DNA from: Shinella sumterensis
GTDB taxonomy: Bacteria; Pseudomonadota; Alphaproteobacteria; Rhizobiales; Rhizobiaceae
Direction of reading: 5' to 3'
NCBI RefSeq assembly: GCF_004514425.2
Contig: NZ_MYFN02000003.1
Span: forward strand, 1 to 64,000
DNA length: 64,000 nucleotides
Made by a program: the position numbers and the translations under genes. Below are positions 47,800 through 57,869 of this stretch, piece by piece; the stretch's first letter is position 1, and each line of letters opens with the position of its first letter. The notes beneath the pieces were generated by a model. It was given only the letters and a program-made list of their open reading frames with translations, made no database searches and had not been told where the DNA came from.

Positions 47800-48062
47800 C
47801 TCTGCGGACCCGTCTCCTCTTGTGTCCGATCGTGCAGCCCGCACGCTCGGACGGTCGCAAGCTCTTTAGAACATACCGCGCGCTTTTGGAATGAACAGCC
47901 GCACCGATTGAAAACAACGGGATGCAAACCCGGTTCGCCCGCATGCGGCGCTCCACCATTGCTGCGCGGCAACAGACTGAACCAAAGCGTGTGGGCAACG
48001 TTGAAGGAAGCGTTCATCTCCTGTTCAAGATGACATCCATATGACAGAGAGACGAAAGTTTT

Positions 48063-50009
48063 GTGAAATCGGAGAAGGCCTTGGCCCTGTTAACGACCGC
48101 AGCGGTGGCAGTCGAAGCCACGGAGAAACGCCCCGGCAGGATAGGCTTTCTCACGCGCCATGCCAAGACGCTGGCGGTTTTTCGGTCGCTCGCCGTCTCC
48201 GGTATCCTGGCGCTCGCAACCGTCGTCGCCATCGAGCTTATCACGCGCGGTTCCGTCCAGCAGACCTATGCCTACCTCACCAATCTCCAGCAGCCCGGCT
48301 GGACGACGACGGGCGTGTTCTTCCTGCTCTATCTCGCACTGGATGCGTTGATCGGGCGGCAGCACAAGGCCGTGCTGCTGGTCTCGCCGCTCGTTATCCT
48401 GATGGGGGTGATTTCGCAGCAGAAACAGGTCTTCCTTACAGATCCTCTCTACCCGACCGACCTGTTGTTCGGGCGCCAGATCCTCGAACTGATGCCCGTG
48501 CTGGTGCGGGACCGTCCGTGGACCGCGGCTGCCCTTGCGCTTGCCGTCGCGGTAGGCATGGCCGGCCTCATCGCCCTGTGGATCTTCGCCTGGCGCCGCT
48601 TCCGTCCGCTGACCCGCAAGGAACGCCTGGCGCGGCTGGCGCTTGCGGTGCCGCTGCTGGCCGGCTTCGCCTCCATCATGGACTACAACGAGTTCTCCTG
48701 GATGCGTGACCGCCTGAAAGTCTTCCCCATCATGTGGGATCAGGCGGAGAACTATCGCCACAACGGCTTCATGATGGCTTTTGCCATCAACCTGCCCATG
48801 GCCAATGTGCAGGCCCCCGCGGGCTACATGGTCGATGCCATCGACAAGATTCCATCCAAACCTCTGCCTGCCGGCACCTCCCATCGCACGAAGCCCGACG
48901 TCATCGTCGTCATGAGCGAGTCGCTCTGGGATCCGACACGGCTGGAAACCGTGAAGCTTTCCGCCGACCCGATGCCGGTCATCCGCGAAAACGAGGGCGG
49001 CAACGTCTTCTCGCCGGAATTCGGCGGCCTCACCGCCAATGTCGAATTCGAGGCGCTGACGGGCTTCTCCAACGCCTTCCTGCCGACCGGCAGCATTCCC
49101 TACCAGCAGTATATCCGCAAGCCGATCCCGTCGCTCGCCACCTTCTTCCGCGCCGAGGGTTATACGGCGCGCGCCATCCATCCGTTCTCGGGCTGGTTCT
49201 GGAACCGCTCCAGCGTGTACAAGGCCTTCGGTTTCGAGACCTTCAAGGATGCCGACAAGATGCCGCCTTTGGCCAAGCGTGGCAACTTCACGTCCGACGA
49301 GGCGCTGACGAAGGAAATCATCCGTCAGGCCGATATGCAGGAAGATCCGTTCTTCTTTTTTACCGTCACGCTCCAGGGCCATGGCCCCTATGATGACGGC
49401 CGTTACGCGAAGACCGATATCGGTGTCGAGGGCAAGCTCGATCCGCGCAGCGAGCGCATGCTGGCAAGCTATGCCCAGGGTGTGAAGGAAGCCGACGACA
49501 GCCTCAAGATGTTGATGGACTGGGCAAAGGAACGCGACCGCGAAACGATCATCGTCGTCTTCGGCGATCATCTTCCACCGCTCAACACCGTCTACCAGAA
49601 TTCCGGCTACATGAAGGGCATCACCGCCTCGCGCAAAGGCACGCCCGAACAGATGAAGAAGGAACACGAGACCCCGCTCGTCGTCTGGTCCAACAAGACC
49701 GGCGCCGAGAAGGATATCGGCACGATCAGCCCGGCGTTCCTCTCCTACTACATCCTCAAGGAAGCAGGCTTCGAGCACCCCTACTACACGGGCTTCCTCG
49801 GCGCCGTGCACGACAAGCTGCGCGTCATCGACCGCTACATGCTGATCGATGCGAAGGGCAAGGCGACGACGGACTGGTCGCGCAAGAAGACGATCGACCC
49901 GCTGGTGCGCGATTTCCGCTTCCTGCAGCACGACATCATGTTCGGCAAGCAATACGGTCTGGAACGCTTCTTCGATTCCCATGCGGAACTGATGAGCGCG
50001 GGCTACTGA
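48063..50009 (+). CDS. LtaS/OpgB-type membrane phosphoglycerol transferase
   Basis: 648 residues. Four to five N-terminal membrane helices (to ~residue 210) then a periplasmic sulfatase-fold domain: SESLWDP metal site, catalytic Thr324 in GGLTANVEFEALTG, HPFSGWFWNRS, and the FGDHLPPLN metal motif. This family transfers phosphoglycerol from phosphatidylglycerol; in rhizobia a homologue (CgmB) decorates cyclic beta-glucans, whereas in Gram-positives it makes lipoteichoic acid. The GTG at 48063 is the start. Likely acts in envelope osmoadaptation (inference). Confidence 0.85.
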   Translation: MKSEKALALLTTAAVAVEATEKRPGRIGFLTRHAKTLAVFRSLAVSGILALATVVAIELITRGSVQQTYAYLTNLQQPGWTTTGVFFLLYLALDALIGRQHKAVLLVSPLVILMGVISQQKQVFLTDPLYPTDLLFGRQILELMPVLVRDRPWTAAALALAVAVGMAGLIALWIFAWRRFRPLTRKERLARLALAVPLLAGFASIMDYNEFSWMRDRLKVFPIMWDQAENYRHNGFMMAFAINLPMANVQAPAGYMVDAIDKIPSKPLPAGTSHRTKPDVIVVMSESLWDPTRLETVKLSADPMPVIRENEGGNVFSPEFGGLTANVEFEALTGFSNAFLPTGSIPYQQYIRKPIPSLATFFRAEGYTARAIHPFSGWFWNRSSVYKAFGFETFKDADKMPPLAKRGNFTSDEALTKEIIRQADMQEDPFFFFTVTLQGHGPYDDGRYAKTDIGVEGKLDPRSERMLASYAQGVKEADDSLKMLMDWAKERDRETIIVVFGDHLPPLNTVYQNSGYMKGITASRKGTPEQMKKEHETPLVVWSNKTGAEKDIGTISPAFLSYYILKEAGFEHPYYTGFLGAVHDKLRVIDRYMLIDAKGKATTDWSRKKTIDPLVRDFRFLQHDIMFGKQYGLERFFDSHAELMSAGY

Positions 50010-50064
50010 TTTTCGCCGGAAAAGCGCTAGGTTAGGCTTCGATTCGCTTTCCCGGAGCCGCCCC

Positions 50065-50595
50065 ATGAAAACCCTAGACGATGCCGCGCAGGTCCTCTTC
50101 GGCAAGCCCGCCGAGGAGCTGGACGAGACCGAACGCCAGGTCCTTATGAATTCGCGCGCCGGGCGCATCCTCGCCGAGGATACCAATGCGGCCTACGAGT
50201 CCAAACAATCGCTCGGCGAGCGCGTGGCCGATACCATCGCGCGTGTCGGCGGGTCTTGGACCTTCATCATCGGCTTCCTCGTCTTCCTCCTCGTCTGGAC
50301 GGTCCTCAACACCATCATCCTCACCCGCGAGGCCTTCGACCCCTACCCCTTCATTTTCCTCAATCTCGTCCTGTCCATGCTGGCCGCCTTGCAGGCGCCG
50401 ATCATCATGATGTCGCAGAACCGCCAGGCGATGCGCGACCGTTTCGCGGCGTCGAAGGACTACGAGGTCAACCTGAAGGCGGAAATCGAACTGATGGCGC
50501 TTCATCACAAGATCGACACGCACTTCCTCAACGAGATCGCGGCGTTGAAGATGGAAGTGCTGCGCCTGCACGACGCGCTGCGGCAGCGGGACTGA
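50065..50595 (+). CDS. DUF1003 membrane protein
   Basis: 176 residues. Central pair of transmembrane helices (SWTFIIGFLVFLLVWTVLNT and YPFIFLNLVLSMLAALQAPI) flanked by helical soluble parts, with the family-specific MMSQNRQAMRDR segment after the second helix. DUF1003 proteins are widespread but of unknown function. Start ATG at 50065. Separated from the preceding phosphoglycerol transferase by only 55 bases, so possibly co-transcribed. Confidence 0.9.
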   Translation: MKTLDDAAQVLFGKPAEELDETERQVLMNSRAGRILAEDTNAAYESKQSLGERVADTIARVGGSWTFIIGFLVFLLVWTVLNTIILTREAFDPYPFIFLNLVLSMLAALQAPIIMMSQNRQAMRDRFAASKDYEVNLKAEIELMALHHKIDTHFLNEIAALKMEVLRLHDALRQRD

Positions 50596-50735
50596 CAACC
50601 AGCCTCAACCTGTGGTGCGCACCACATCCAAAAAGCAATCTATAGGAGAAATTAAGACTTTCGATGCACGATAAACGTGCATCCCTCCCGGATGCGGAAA
50701 TGCCTGACCGCCGACCATCCCACGGAGGAGATGTC

Positions 50736-51158
50736 ATGCACGCCCTCGCCCGTCTGTCGAAAGACCGCGCCGGCACCTCGGCGCTGGAATTCGCGATCAT
50801 CGCGCCGCTGTTCTTCCTGGCGCTCTTCACGATGATCGCCTACGGCATCTATCTCAGCGTGACCCACTCGGTGCAGCAGATCGCGGCGGATGCCGCACGC
50901 ACCGCGGTGGCCGGCCTCAATCCGGCGGAGCGCGTCATGCTGGTCAACCGCTATCTCGACGCCTCGCGTTTCGACTACTCCTTCATCAACAGGGCAAAGA
51001 TGCAGGTCGTCGTCGCAGACGATCCGGGCAACCCCGACCAGTTCACGGTGACCATCGCCTACGATTCAAGCGACCTGCCGATCTGGAAGCTCTTCACCTT
51101 CGCCCTGCCGCAGGAAGAGATCCGCCGCTACGCGACGGTGCGCGTGGGGGGCATGTGA
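50736..51158 (+). CDS. TadE-family pilus assembly pseudopilin-like protein
   Basis: 140 residues. The N-terminal DRAGTSALEFAIIAPLFFLALFT is the TadE signature: a Glu following the cleavage site and a hydrophobic helix, as in prepilin-type minor pilins of tight-adherence pili. Start ATG at 50736 with GGAGGAG five bases upstream. It is followed immediately by a TadG-like gene. No other tad genes are present in the window, so this is an orphan pair. Confidence 0.87.
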   Translation: MHALARLSKDRAGTSALEFAIIAPLFFLALFTMIAYGIYLSVTHSVQQIAADAARTAVAGLNPAERVMLVNRYLDASRFDYSFINRAKMQVVVADDPGNPDQFTVTIAYDSSDLPIWKLFTFALPQEEIRRYATVRVGGM

Positions 51159-51159
51159 A

Positions 51160-52875
51160 ATGGACCGTCATCCCTTCTTAAAAGACCGCGCGGGCAATAT
51201 CGGCACGCTCGCGGCCCTCAGCCTGCCGCTGATGGTGTTCTCGCTCGCGCTCGGCGTGGACTTCGGTTACCTCACGGTGCAACAGCGCGCGCTTCAGGCC
51301 GATGCCGATCTCGCCGCCATCGCCGCCGCCTCGAATGTTATGGAAGCCGAGAAGGCCACGGCCGCCTTCTTCTCGCTCAACCGCGTGCCCGCCAAAGTCA
51401 CGGGCAGGAACGGCCTGTCCTTCCCGGCCGACCCATCGCTCGACCTCAGCAAGACGACAGTTGCCGAGGCCACGGTCGAGCGCGGCCGCTACGTCGCCGA
51501 CCCGGACCTACTGCCGCAGGATCGCTTCACGCCGTCAGCGACGGATGCGGATGCGGCACGGGTGCAGCTAACGCGCCCGGCAGACCTCTTCGTCGCCTCG
51601 ATGTTCATGCCGCGTTCGCCCGTGCTTTCGGCGACGGGTGCGGCTTCGCGCACCAAGACAGCCGCCTTCTCGATCGGAACCCGGCTCGCAAGCCTCAACG
51701 ACGGCATCCTCAACGCGCTGCTCGGCAAGCTTCTCGGCACCAACCTGTCCTTGAAGGTCATGGATTACCGCGCGCTCGTCGATACCGACATCGCCGTCCA
51801 GCCGTTCCTCAAGGCCGTCGCGACAAAGCTCAATCTGACGGCCGGGACCTATGAAGACGTGCTGAACGCCGGCATCACCATGCCGGAACTATTGGCATCC
51901 ATGCGCACGGTGCAAGGCCTGTCGAGCACCGTCAATTCGGCTCTGCGCGCCCTTGAGCAGGCAACGAGCAAGAGCAAGGTCAAGCTGCCGCTTTCCCGCA
52001 TTCTCAACCTCGACCCGAAGAAGGGCATCGCGGTAGCAACGGGCGGCGACTGGGATATGTCGGTCAATGCCATGCAGATCGTGTCCGCCGGTGCGGCCCT
52101 TGCCAACGGCACGAACCAGGTGGCGCTCGACCTCGGTGCGGGCGTGCCGGGCCTCGCCGGCGTCAAGGTGGCTCTCGCCATCGGCGAGCCGCCGGTGGAA
52201 ACGCCGGCCCACCGCCTCGGCGCCCCCGGCAGCGCGGTGCGCAGCGCCCAGACGCGCCTTGCCGTCGAGGTCGGTGTCGACGGACTTGCGGCCCTCGCCG
52301 GCATCCGCATAAAGCTGCCGCTCTATGTGGAAGTGGCAGCCTCAGAAGCGAAACTTGCCGATATCCGCTGCCTCGGCGGCACCACGGCCAATGCCAACGT
52401 CACCATCGACGCCGTGCCGGGGCTTGCCGAAATCGCGATCGGCGCCGTCGATCCGTCCGTGCTTTCCAACTTCTCCACCGAGCCGCGCGTCAAGAAGGCC
52501 CGGATCGTCGATTCCGGCCTGGTCAACATCGATGCCATCGCCCATGTCGAAGCCCGGAACCTGACGAAAAGCAGGATCACCTTTTCGCCGACGGAGATCG
52601 CCGCCCGCGCCACGAAAACCGCCTCGACGCGCGATGCCCTCACCTCGATCACGAAGTCCCTGCTGGAAAATCTCGATCTCGACATCCAGGTCTTGTTCCT
52701 CACGATCGGCACGCCGAAGGTGCTGACCGCAGCACTGGCCGCAACGCTCGGCGCGGTGACGCCAGCCATCGACGACCTGCTCTACAATCTGCTGCTGGTC
52801 GTCGGCGTTCGCATCGGCGAGGCCGATATCCGCGTAACGGGCGTGCGCTGTCAGCGTCCTGCCCTGGTGCAGTAA
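51160..52875 (+). CDS. TadG-family pilus assembly protein
   Basis: 571 residues. N-terminal DRAGNIGTLAALSLPLMVFS is the TadE/TadG-type membrane segment with the conserved pattern, after which comes a large extracytoplasmic domain. The start MDRHPFLK follows the TadE-like stop directly. The C-terminal ~150 residues (GVRIGEADIRVTGVRC) look like a beta-rich module; no von Willebrand A domain is apparent, unlike some TadG proteins. Probably exported through the pilus machinery encoded elsewhere. Confidence 0.85.
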   Translation: MDRHPFLKDRAGNIGTLAALSLPLMVFSLALGVDFGYLTVQQRALQADADLAAIAAASNVMEAEKATAAFFSLNRVPAKVTGRNGLSFPADPSLDLSKTTVAEATVERGRYVADPDLLPQDRFTPSATDADAARVQLTRPADLFVASMFMPRSPVLSATGAASRTKTAAFSIGTRLASLNDGILNALLGKLLGTNLSLKVMDYRALVDTDIAVQPFLKAVATKLNLTAGTYEDVLNAGITMPELLASMRTVQGLSSTVNSALRALEQATSKSKVKLPLSRILNLDPKKGIAVATGGDWDMSVNAMQIVSAGAALANGTNQVALDLGAGVPGLAGVKVALAIGEPPVETPAHRLGAPGSAVRSAQTRLAVEVGVDGLAALAGIRIKLPLYVEVAASEAKLADIRCLGGTTANANVTIDAVPGLAEIAIGAVDPSVLSNFSTEPRVKKARIVDSGLVNIDAIAHVEARNLTKSRITFSPTEIAARATKTASTRDALTSITKSLLENLDLDIQVLFLTIGTPKVLTAALAATLGAVTPAIDDLLYNLLLVVGVRIGEADIRVTGVRCQRPALVQ

Positions 52876-52882
52876 GAACGGC

Positions 52883-53278
52883 TCACCGCGCGGCGTCGTA
52901 GCGCGGCGCGTCGCCCTCGATTTCGTAGTAATCGCCCTTGTCGGCACAGAAGATATGCTTGCCGATGGCCAGCCCCGTCGGCAGGTCGAAAGAACCGACC
53001 ATGATGGATATGTTGTCCGATCCATCGCCCTTCCAGAACAGCGCCGAACCGCAGATGCGGCAGAAGCCGCGGCTCGCCGCCTCGCTCGCCCGGTACCAGG
53101 TCACGCTCTCGCCACCCTCGACCTCCAGCCGGTCGTCGCTCACATTGGTCGCGGCGTAGAAATGCCCGGTCTGGCGGCGGCACTGGCTGCAATGGCATGC
53201 GGTCACCGCGCGCAACGGACCGGAGGTGCGAAACCGCACAGCGCCGCAAAGACAATGTCCCGTGTGGACTTCGCTCAT
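52883..53278 (-). CDS. GFA-family zinc-binding protein
   Basis: 131 residues of the glutathione-dependent formaldehyde-activating enzyme (GFA) family. Zinc ligands appear as C9 and C11 in GHCLCGAVRF, C28-C30-C33 in ACHCSQC, and C73-C76 in FCRICGS. Most such annotated proteins have unknown substrates. Start ATG at 53278 with AAGGAC upstream. Convergent with the TadG-like gene. Confidence 0.9.
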   Translation of the reverse strand: MSEVHTGHCLCGAVRFRTSGPLRAVTACHCSQCRRQTGHFYAATNVSDDRLEVEGGESVTWYRASEAASRGFCRICGSALFWKGDGSDNISIMVGSFDLPTGLAIGKHIFCADKGDYYEIEGDAPRYDAAR

Positions 53279-53320
53279 GTCCTTCTTCCCCTGGCTTCCC
53301 CTGGCAAGCGCAGCGCGCAA

Positions 53321-53356
53321 ATGAAAACCGGGCCAGCTTGTCCAACTGGCCCGGTC
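53321..53356 (-). terminator. Rho-independent terminator of DAHP synthase gene
   Basis: Stem ACCGGGCCAG (53327-53336) / CTGGCCCGGT (53346-53355). Read on the minus strand it is followed by TTTTCATTT, 75 bases after the gene's stop. Confidence 0.8.
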
Positions 53357-53431
53357 CTGTCAATTTCACATTCCTGAATGCTTCCATCAGCCCCGCTCAT
53401 CGAGTGGAACCGAAGCAAGAACGAAAGGCGA

Positions 53432-54805
53432 TCAGCCGTTCACGACCATGCGCTTTTCGTCACGTCCGCCCTTCATGCGCTCGGCAAGAAGGAAGGCGAG
53501 CTCGAGCGCCTGGTCGGCGTTGAGGCGCGGATCGCAATGCGTGTGGTAGCGATCGGCGAGATCGTCACCCGACAGCGCACGCGCGCCGCCGGTGCATTCC
53601 GTCACGTCATTGCCGGTCATCTCGATGTGGATGCCGCCCGGATGCGTGCCTTCCGAACGATGGATCTGGAAGAAGCTCTCGACTTCCGACAGGATGCGCT
53701 CGAACGGACGCGTCTTGTAGTTGTTGAGCGTGATCGTGTTGCCGTGCATCGGATCGCAGGACCAGACGACCTTCTTGCCCTCGCGCTCGACGGCGCGGAT
53801 GAGCTTCGGCAGGTTGTCGGCGACCTTGTCATGGCCGAAGCGGCAGATCAGCGTCAGGCGGCCGGCCTCATTCGACGGGTTGAGCAGGTCGATCAGCTCC
53901 AGCAGGCCATCGCCGGTCAGCGACGGTCCGCACTTGAGGCCGAGCGGGTTCTTGATGCCGCGGCAATATTCGATATGCGCGTGATCGGCCTGGCGCGTGC
54001 GGTCGCCGATCCAGATCATGTGGCCGGAGGTCGCGTACCAGTCGCCCGAGGTGGAATCGACACGCGTCAACGCCTGCTCGTAACCGAGCAGCAGCGCCTC
54101 GTGGCTGGTGAAGAAATCCGTCTCGCGCAGGTTCGGATGGTTCTCCGAGGTGATGCCGATGGCCTTCATGAAGTCCATCGTCTCGGAAATCCGGTCGGCG
54201 AGCTTGCGGTAACGCTCGGCCTGCGGGCTGTCCTTCACGAAGCCGAGCATCCACTGGTGCACGTTGTCGAGATTGGCGTAGCCGCCCATCGCGAAGGCGC
54301 GCAGCAGGTTCAGCGTCGCAGCCGACTGGCGGTAGGCCATGATCTGGCGTTCCGGGTTCGGAATGCGGGCTTCCTCGGTGAATTCGATGCCGTTGATGAT
54401 GTCGCCACGGTAGGACGGCAGCGACACGTCACCCTGCTTTTCGATGCCGGACGAGCGCGGCTTGGCGAACTGGCCGGCGATACGGCCGACCTTCACCACC
54501 GGCTGCTGGGCGCCGAAGGTCAGGACCACGGCCATCTGGAGGAAGGCGCGGAAGAAGTCGCGGATCGTATCGGCACCGTGTTCGGCGAAGCTCTCGGCGC
54601 AATCGCCGCCCTGCAGCAGGAAGCCCTTGCCTTCTGCGACATTGGCGAGCGATGCCTTGAGGCGACGTGCCTCACCGGCGAAGACGAGCGGCGGAAACTT
54701 CGCGAGGCGCTCTTCGGTCGCCGCCAATGCGGCGAGATCGGGATATTCCGGAACCTGCTGGATGGGCTTCTGCCGCCAGCTGTTCGGGGTCCAATTCTGT
54801 GCCAT
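53432..54805 (-). CDS. Class II 3-deoxy-7-phosphoheptulonate (DAHP) synthase
   Basis: 457 residues of the class II (plant/mycobacterial type) DAHP synthase, the first enzyme of the shikimate pathway. Visible signatures: [26 protein letters not shown], and [18 protein letters not shown]. Start ATG at 54805 (MAQNWTPNS) with AGGTGAG upstream. The terminator at 53321-53356 follows. The family is often feedback-regulated by aromatic amino acids through its N-terminal extension. Confidence 0.96.
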   Translation of the reverse strand: MAQNWTPNSWRQKPIQQVPEYPDLAALAATEERLAKFPPLVFAGEARRLKASLANVAEGKGFLLQGGDCAESFAEHGADTIRDFFRAFLQMAVVLTFGAQQPVVKVGRIAGQFAKPRSSGIEKQGDVSLPSYRGDIINGIEFTEEARIPNPERQIMAYRQSAATLNLLRAFAMGGYANLDNVHQWMLGFVKDSPQAERYRKLADRISETMDFMKAIGITSENHPNLRETDFFTSHEALLLGYEQALTRVDSTSGDWYATSGHMIWIGDRTRQADHAHIEYCRGIKNPLGLKCGPSLTGDGLLELIDLLNPSNEAGRLTLICRFGHDKVADNLPKLIRAVEREGKKVVWSCDPMHGNTITLNNYKTRPFERILSEVESFFQIHRSEGTHPGGIHIEMTGNDVTECTGGARALSGDDLADRYHTHCDPRLNADQALELAFLLAERMKGGRDEKRMVVNG

Positions 54806-54988
54806 GATACTCACCTGTCCTGAAGCGCCCGAAAAACGGCGGGCGCCTCTCCGTTTGAAGATGCGGGCTTATAAACCGTTAGATGGTTCTTGCATAGCCG
54901 CAGTTCCAGCGCCTGCAATGCAATTGCGACGGCTGCGCCATCCCGGTAACAGGCGGTAAAGCACAGAATATCGAAGCGGCGTTGCCTG

Positions 54989-55216
54989 TCAGCGACCTCG
55001 AGACACTTCGGGCGCGAATATCCATCTGGAAACAGGACTTTGTCTCGATTTCAACCGTTGCCGCCTGCGGGCCGCGGCGATGCGGCTGAACAGAGTGTTC
55101 ACCCATTGCAGGCCCCGCCAGTCCATCCGCTCGAGCGGATCGGCCAGGCTCTTGTGTCTCGTTTCATGCGACATGGCCTCCTGCCGGTCGAAGGCGATCA
55201 TCCATTCCGGGCTCAT
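54989..55216 (-). CDS. Small Arg-rich protein (DUF1127-like?)
   Basis: 75 residues: MSPEWMIAFDRQEAMSHETR at the N-terminus, and an amphipathic helix LFSRIAAARRRQRLKSR. Start ATG at 55216 is preceded by AGGAG at the correct distance; a second ATG at 55174 also has AGGAGG. Arg-rich tail recalls DUF1127 proteins involved in phosphate and RNA metabolism, but no W-R-x-x pattern is clear, so the family is only a suggestion. Divergent from the LysR gene, hence a possible target. Confidence 0.5.
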   Translation of the reverse strand: MSPEWMIAFDRQEAMSHETRHKSLADPLERMDWRGLQWVNTLFSRIAAARRRQRLKSRQSPVSRWIFAPEVSRGR

Positions 55217-55362
55217 GACAAACTCCTGTCTTGATGTCCGTCATGAGGTAGCGGCTGGCGCCCGCGCTTCGTAGATGCACGAATGAAACGCCCGTTTCAC
55301 CGGCGAGCGATGCCGAGCGGCGCAATTTGCGCTAAGAAGGATGGTGTGAAGAGGGAACGGAA

Positions 55363-56265
55363 ATGTCGGAAGTCGACTGGAGCGATCTGCAGCTTTTCTT
55401 TCATGTCGCAGCCGAAGGCGGCCTTGCGGGCGCAGCAGCGATAACCGGCATCAGCGCGCCGACGATCGGGCGGCGCATGCTGGCGCTGGAGCGCTCCATG
55501 GGCCGCACGCTGTTCGTCCGCAGCCAGCAGGGCTACCGGCTGGCGCCGGATGGCGCCGTGCTGTTCGAGCATGTGCAGACCATCCGCCGCACGACGGCCG
55601 ACATCACACGCTGGCACGGCGATGCCTTCACGCTGCCCATCGTGTCGGTCGCCGGCAATATCTGGCTGGCCGGTTTCGTCGCAGACAACCTCGCCGAACT
55701 CAGGAGCAGGGATGACGGCTTCCGGCTGTGCTGCAAGCTGCTGTCGGCCATCGGGGACCTCACCCATCGCCACAGCATGATCGCGCTTCTCCACGATGCG
55801 CCCAGGACCGGCAATGTCGCCGTGCGCAAGTCCGTCGACGTCGCCTATGCGGTCTATCGCGCGGCCGGTGCCGATCCGGGCGACGCGCTGCCCTGGATAT
55901 CGATCGGCACGGAGGTTGCCATATCAGAGCCGGAGAAATGGGTGTTCCGCCACCACGAGAACCAGATCCACACCTGGACGAACGCGCCCGACATCCTGGC
56001 CCGGCTGATTGCCGGCGGCGCCGGGCGCGGCGTGCTGCCGACCTTCGTGGGAGATGCCCTGCCGGCGCTCGCGCGCGACGGCGATCCGATCGAGCCACTC
56101 ACCCATCCCCTCTGGCTGGCCGTCAACGACGACGACCGCCATCGCCCGGAAATGCGCCTGGCGCTCGACCGGCTCGCAGCTCTGTTCAAGCGCCATGAGG
56201 ATCGCTTCGCGGGCCGCCTGCCGACGGCGAAACCTGCGGCCCTCAGATCCGCTGGCCGTTCCTGA
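55363..56265 (+). CDS. LysR-family transcriptional regulator
   Basis: 300 residues. N-terminal winged helix-turn-helix (WSDLQLFFHVAAEGGLAGAA, ISAPTIGRRMLALERSMGRT) and a substrate-binding domain (IVSVAGNIWLAGFVADNLAEL, GAGRGVLPTFVGDALP). The wing has GYRLAPDGAVLFEHV, normal for the family. Ligand unknown. Start ATG at 55363. Divergent from a small gene at 54989, and its 3' end overlaps gor by 23 bases. Confidence 0.92.
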   Translation: MSEVDWSDLQLFFHVAAEGGLAGAAAITGISAPTIGRRMLALERSMGRTLFVRSQQGYRLAPDGAVLFEHVQTIRRTTADITRWHGDAFTLPIVSVAGNIWLAGFVADNLAELRSRDDGFRLCCKLLSAIGDLTHRHSMIALLHDAPRTGNVAVRKSVDVAYAVYRAAGADPGDALPWISIGTEVAISEPEKWVFRHHENQIHTWTNAPDILARLIAGGAGRGVLPTFVGDALPALARDGDPIEPLTHPLWLAVNDDDRHRPEMRLALDRLAALFKRHEDRFAGRLPTAKPAALRSAGRS

Positions 56266-57631
56266 CGCGGTAGCTCGGCTGGTACATCGTCACCAGTTCC
56301 TCGGACGCCGTCGGGTGCACCGCCATCGTGCGGTCGAAATCGTCCTTGGTCACGCCGGCCTTCAGCGAAATGCCGAGCAGCTGCGCCATCTCGCCGGCTT
56401 CGTGACCGAGGATATGCGCGCCGATCACCTTGCGGTCGGCGGCATTGACGACGAGCTTCATGATGGTCTTTTCCTGCCGGCCCGAAAGCGTGGCCTTCAT
56501 CGGCCGGAATTCGGCGCGGTAGATTTCAAGGTCGTCGAACCTCTTCGCCGCCTCTTCTTCGCTGAGGCCCACCGTGCCGATTTCCGGCTGGGAGAACACG
56601 GCGGTGGCGATCAGGTCATGGTCGGGCGAGACCGGGTTGCCGCGGAACTCCGTCTCGATGAAGCACATGGCCTCATGGATGGCGACGGGGGTGAGCTGCA
56701 CGCGGTCGGTCACGTCGCCCAGCGCGAAGATGCCGGGAACGTTTGTCCGTGAATAGTCGTCAACGATGATCGCGCCGCGCTCATCCGTCTTCACGCCCAC
56801 CGTTTCCAGCCCGAGGCTGCCGGTGTTGGGCGCGCGGCCCAGCGCCAGCATCACCTGATCGACATGCAGCGTCTCGCCCGCCTTGGTCGTGACCGTGCGG
56901 CGCCCGTCCGCCGCCTCCGCGACGTCGATGATGAGGTCCTCGCACAGCACGCGGATGCCCTTGGCGATCATCGCCGACTGTAGGCCCTGGCGCATGTCCT
57001 GGTCGAAGCGCGAGAGGATCTGCTTGCCGCGATAGATCAGCGTCGTCTCGACGCCGAGCCCGTGGAAGATGTTGGCGAATTCGACCGCGATATAGCCACC
57101 GCCGGTGATGACGATGGATTTCGGCACTTCCGGCAGGTCGAAGGCCTCGTTGGAGGTGATGCACAGCGCGTGCCCCGGCAGGTCGGGATGCGGCGTCGGA
57201 TGCCCGCCGACGGCAATCAGGATACGCTCGGCCGTCACCTCTTCGCCCGTGGCCGTCAGGCGCACCGTGTTCGGTCCGACCAGAACGGCGCGCGTGGCGA
57301 GGATCGTCGCCGCCGCATTGTCCAGTCCCTTGCGGTAGAGCCCTTCGAGACGGGTGATTTCCTTCTCCTTGGCCGCGACAAGCGCCTTCCAGTCGAAGGT
57401 GCTCTCGCCCACCGTCCAGCCGAAGCCGGCGGCATCCTCGAAATGCTCGGGAAACTGCGACGCATAGACATAGAGCTTCTTCGGCACGCAGCCACGAATG
57501 ACGCAGGTGCCGCCGAAGCGGAATTCCTCGGCGATCGCCACCTTCTTGCCCATGCTCGCGGCCAGGCGCGCGCTGCGCACACCGCCGGAGCCGCCACCGA
57601 TGACAAAGAGGTCGTAATCGAAAGCCGTCAT
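56243..57631 (-). CDS. gor: Glutathione-disulfide reductase
   Basis: 462 residues. NADPH-dependent flavoenzyme that keeps glutathione reduced. FAD Rossmann motif VIGGGSGGVRSAR at the N-terminus, redox-active cysteines C43 and C48 (GTCVIRGCVPKK), NADPH motif TGGGYIAVEFAN, and the C-terminal interface MAVHPTASEELVT supplying His to the partner subunit. Start ATG at 57631 with AGGAG upstream. In rhizobia gor typically lies near rpiA and a DUF2059 gene, as here. Confidence 0.95.
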   Translation of the reverse strand: MTAFDYDLFVIGGGSGGVRSARLAASMGKKVAIAEEFRFGGTCVIRGCVPKKLYVYASQFPEHFEDAAGFGWTVGESTFDWKALVAAKEKEITRLEGLYRKGLDNAAATILATRAVLVGPNTVRLTATGEEVTAERILIAVGGHPTPHPDLPGHALCITSNEAFDLPEVPKSIVITGGGYIAVEFANIFHGLGVETTLIYRGKQILSRFDQDMRQGLQSAMIAKGIRVLCEDLIIDVAEAADGRRTVTTKAGETLHVDQVMLALGRAPNTGSLGLETVGVKTDERGAIIVDDYSRTNVPGIFALGDVTDRVQLTPVAIHEAMCFIETEFRGNPVSPDHDLIATAVFSQPEIGTVGLSEEEAAKRFDDLEIYRAEFRPMKATLSGRQEKTIMKLVVNAADRKVIGAHILGHEAGEMAQLLGISLKAGVTKDDFDRTMAVHPTASEELVTMYQPSYRVRNGQRI

Positions 57632-57869
57632 GGGGATCTCCTGCGGACGTGGCCGGACGATGGCGTTGAGAACGGCCGGCGAATCCACGGCCTTGCGTGC
57701 CTCCCATATAGGTGCAGCCGGCACAAAAGTGAAAGCCCGTCGTCTCCATCGAAGACGTTGTCCGCAACCGCGCGATTCTCGCCCGACGGCAGGCCGTCCA
57801 ACGCTATTTTCATTTACCGAATGTGAGGCAACACTTAAAAGAGATATCGCTCAATCGTGGGCTGAACGG

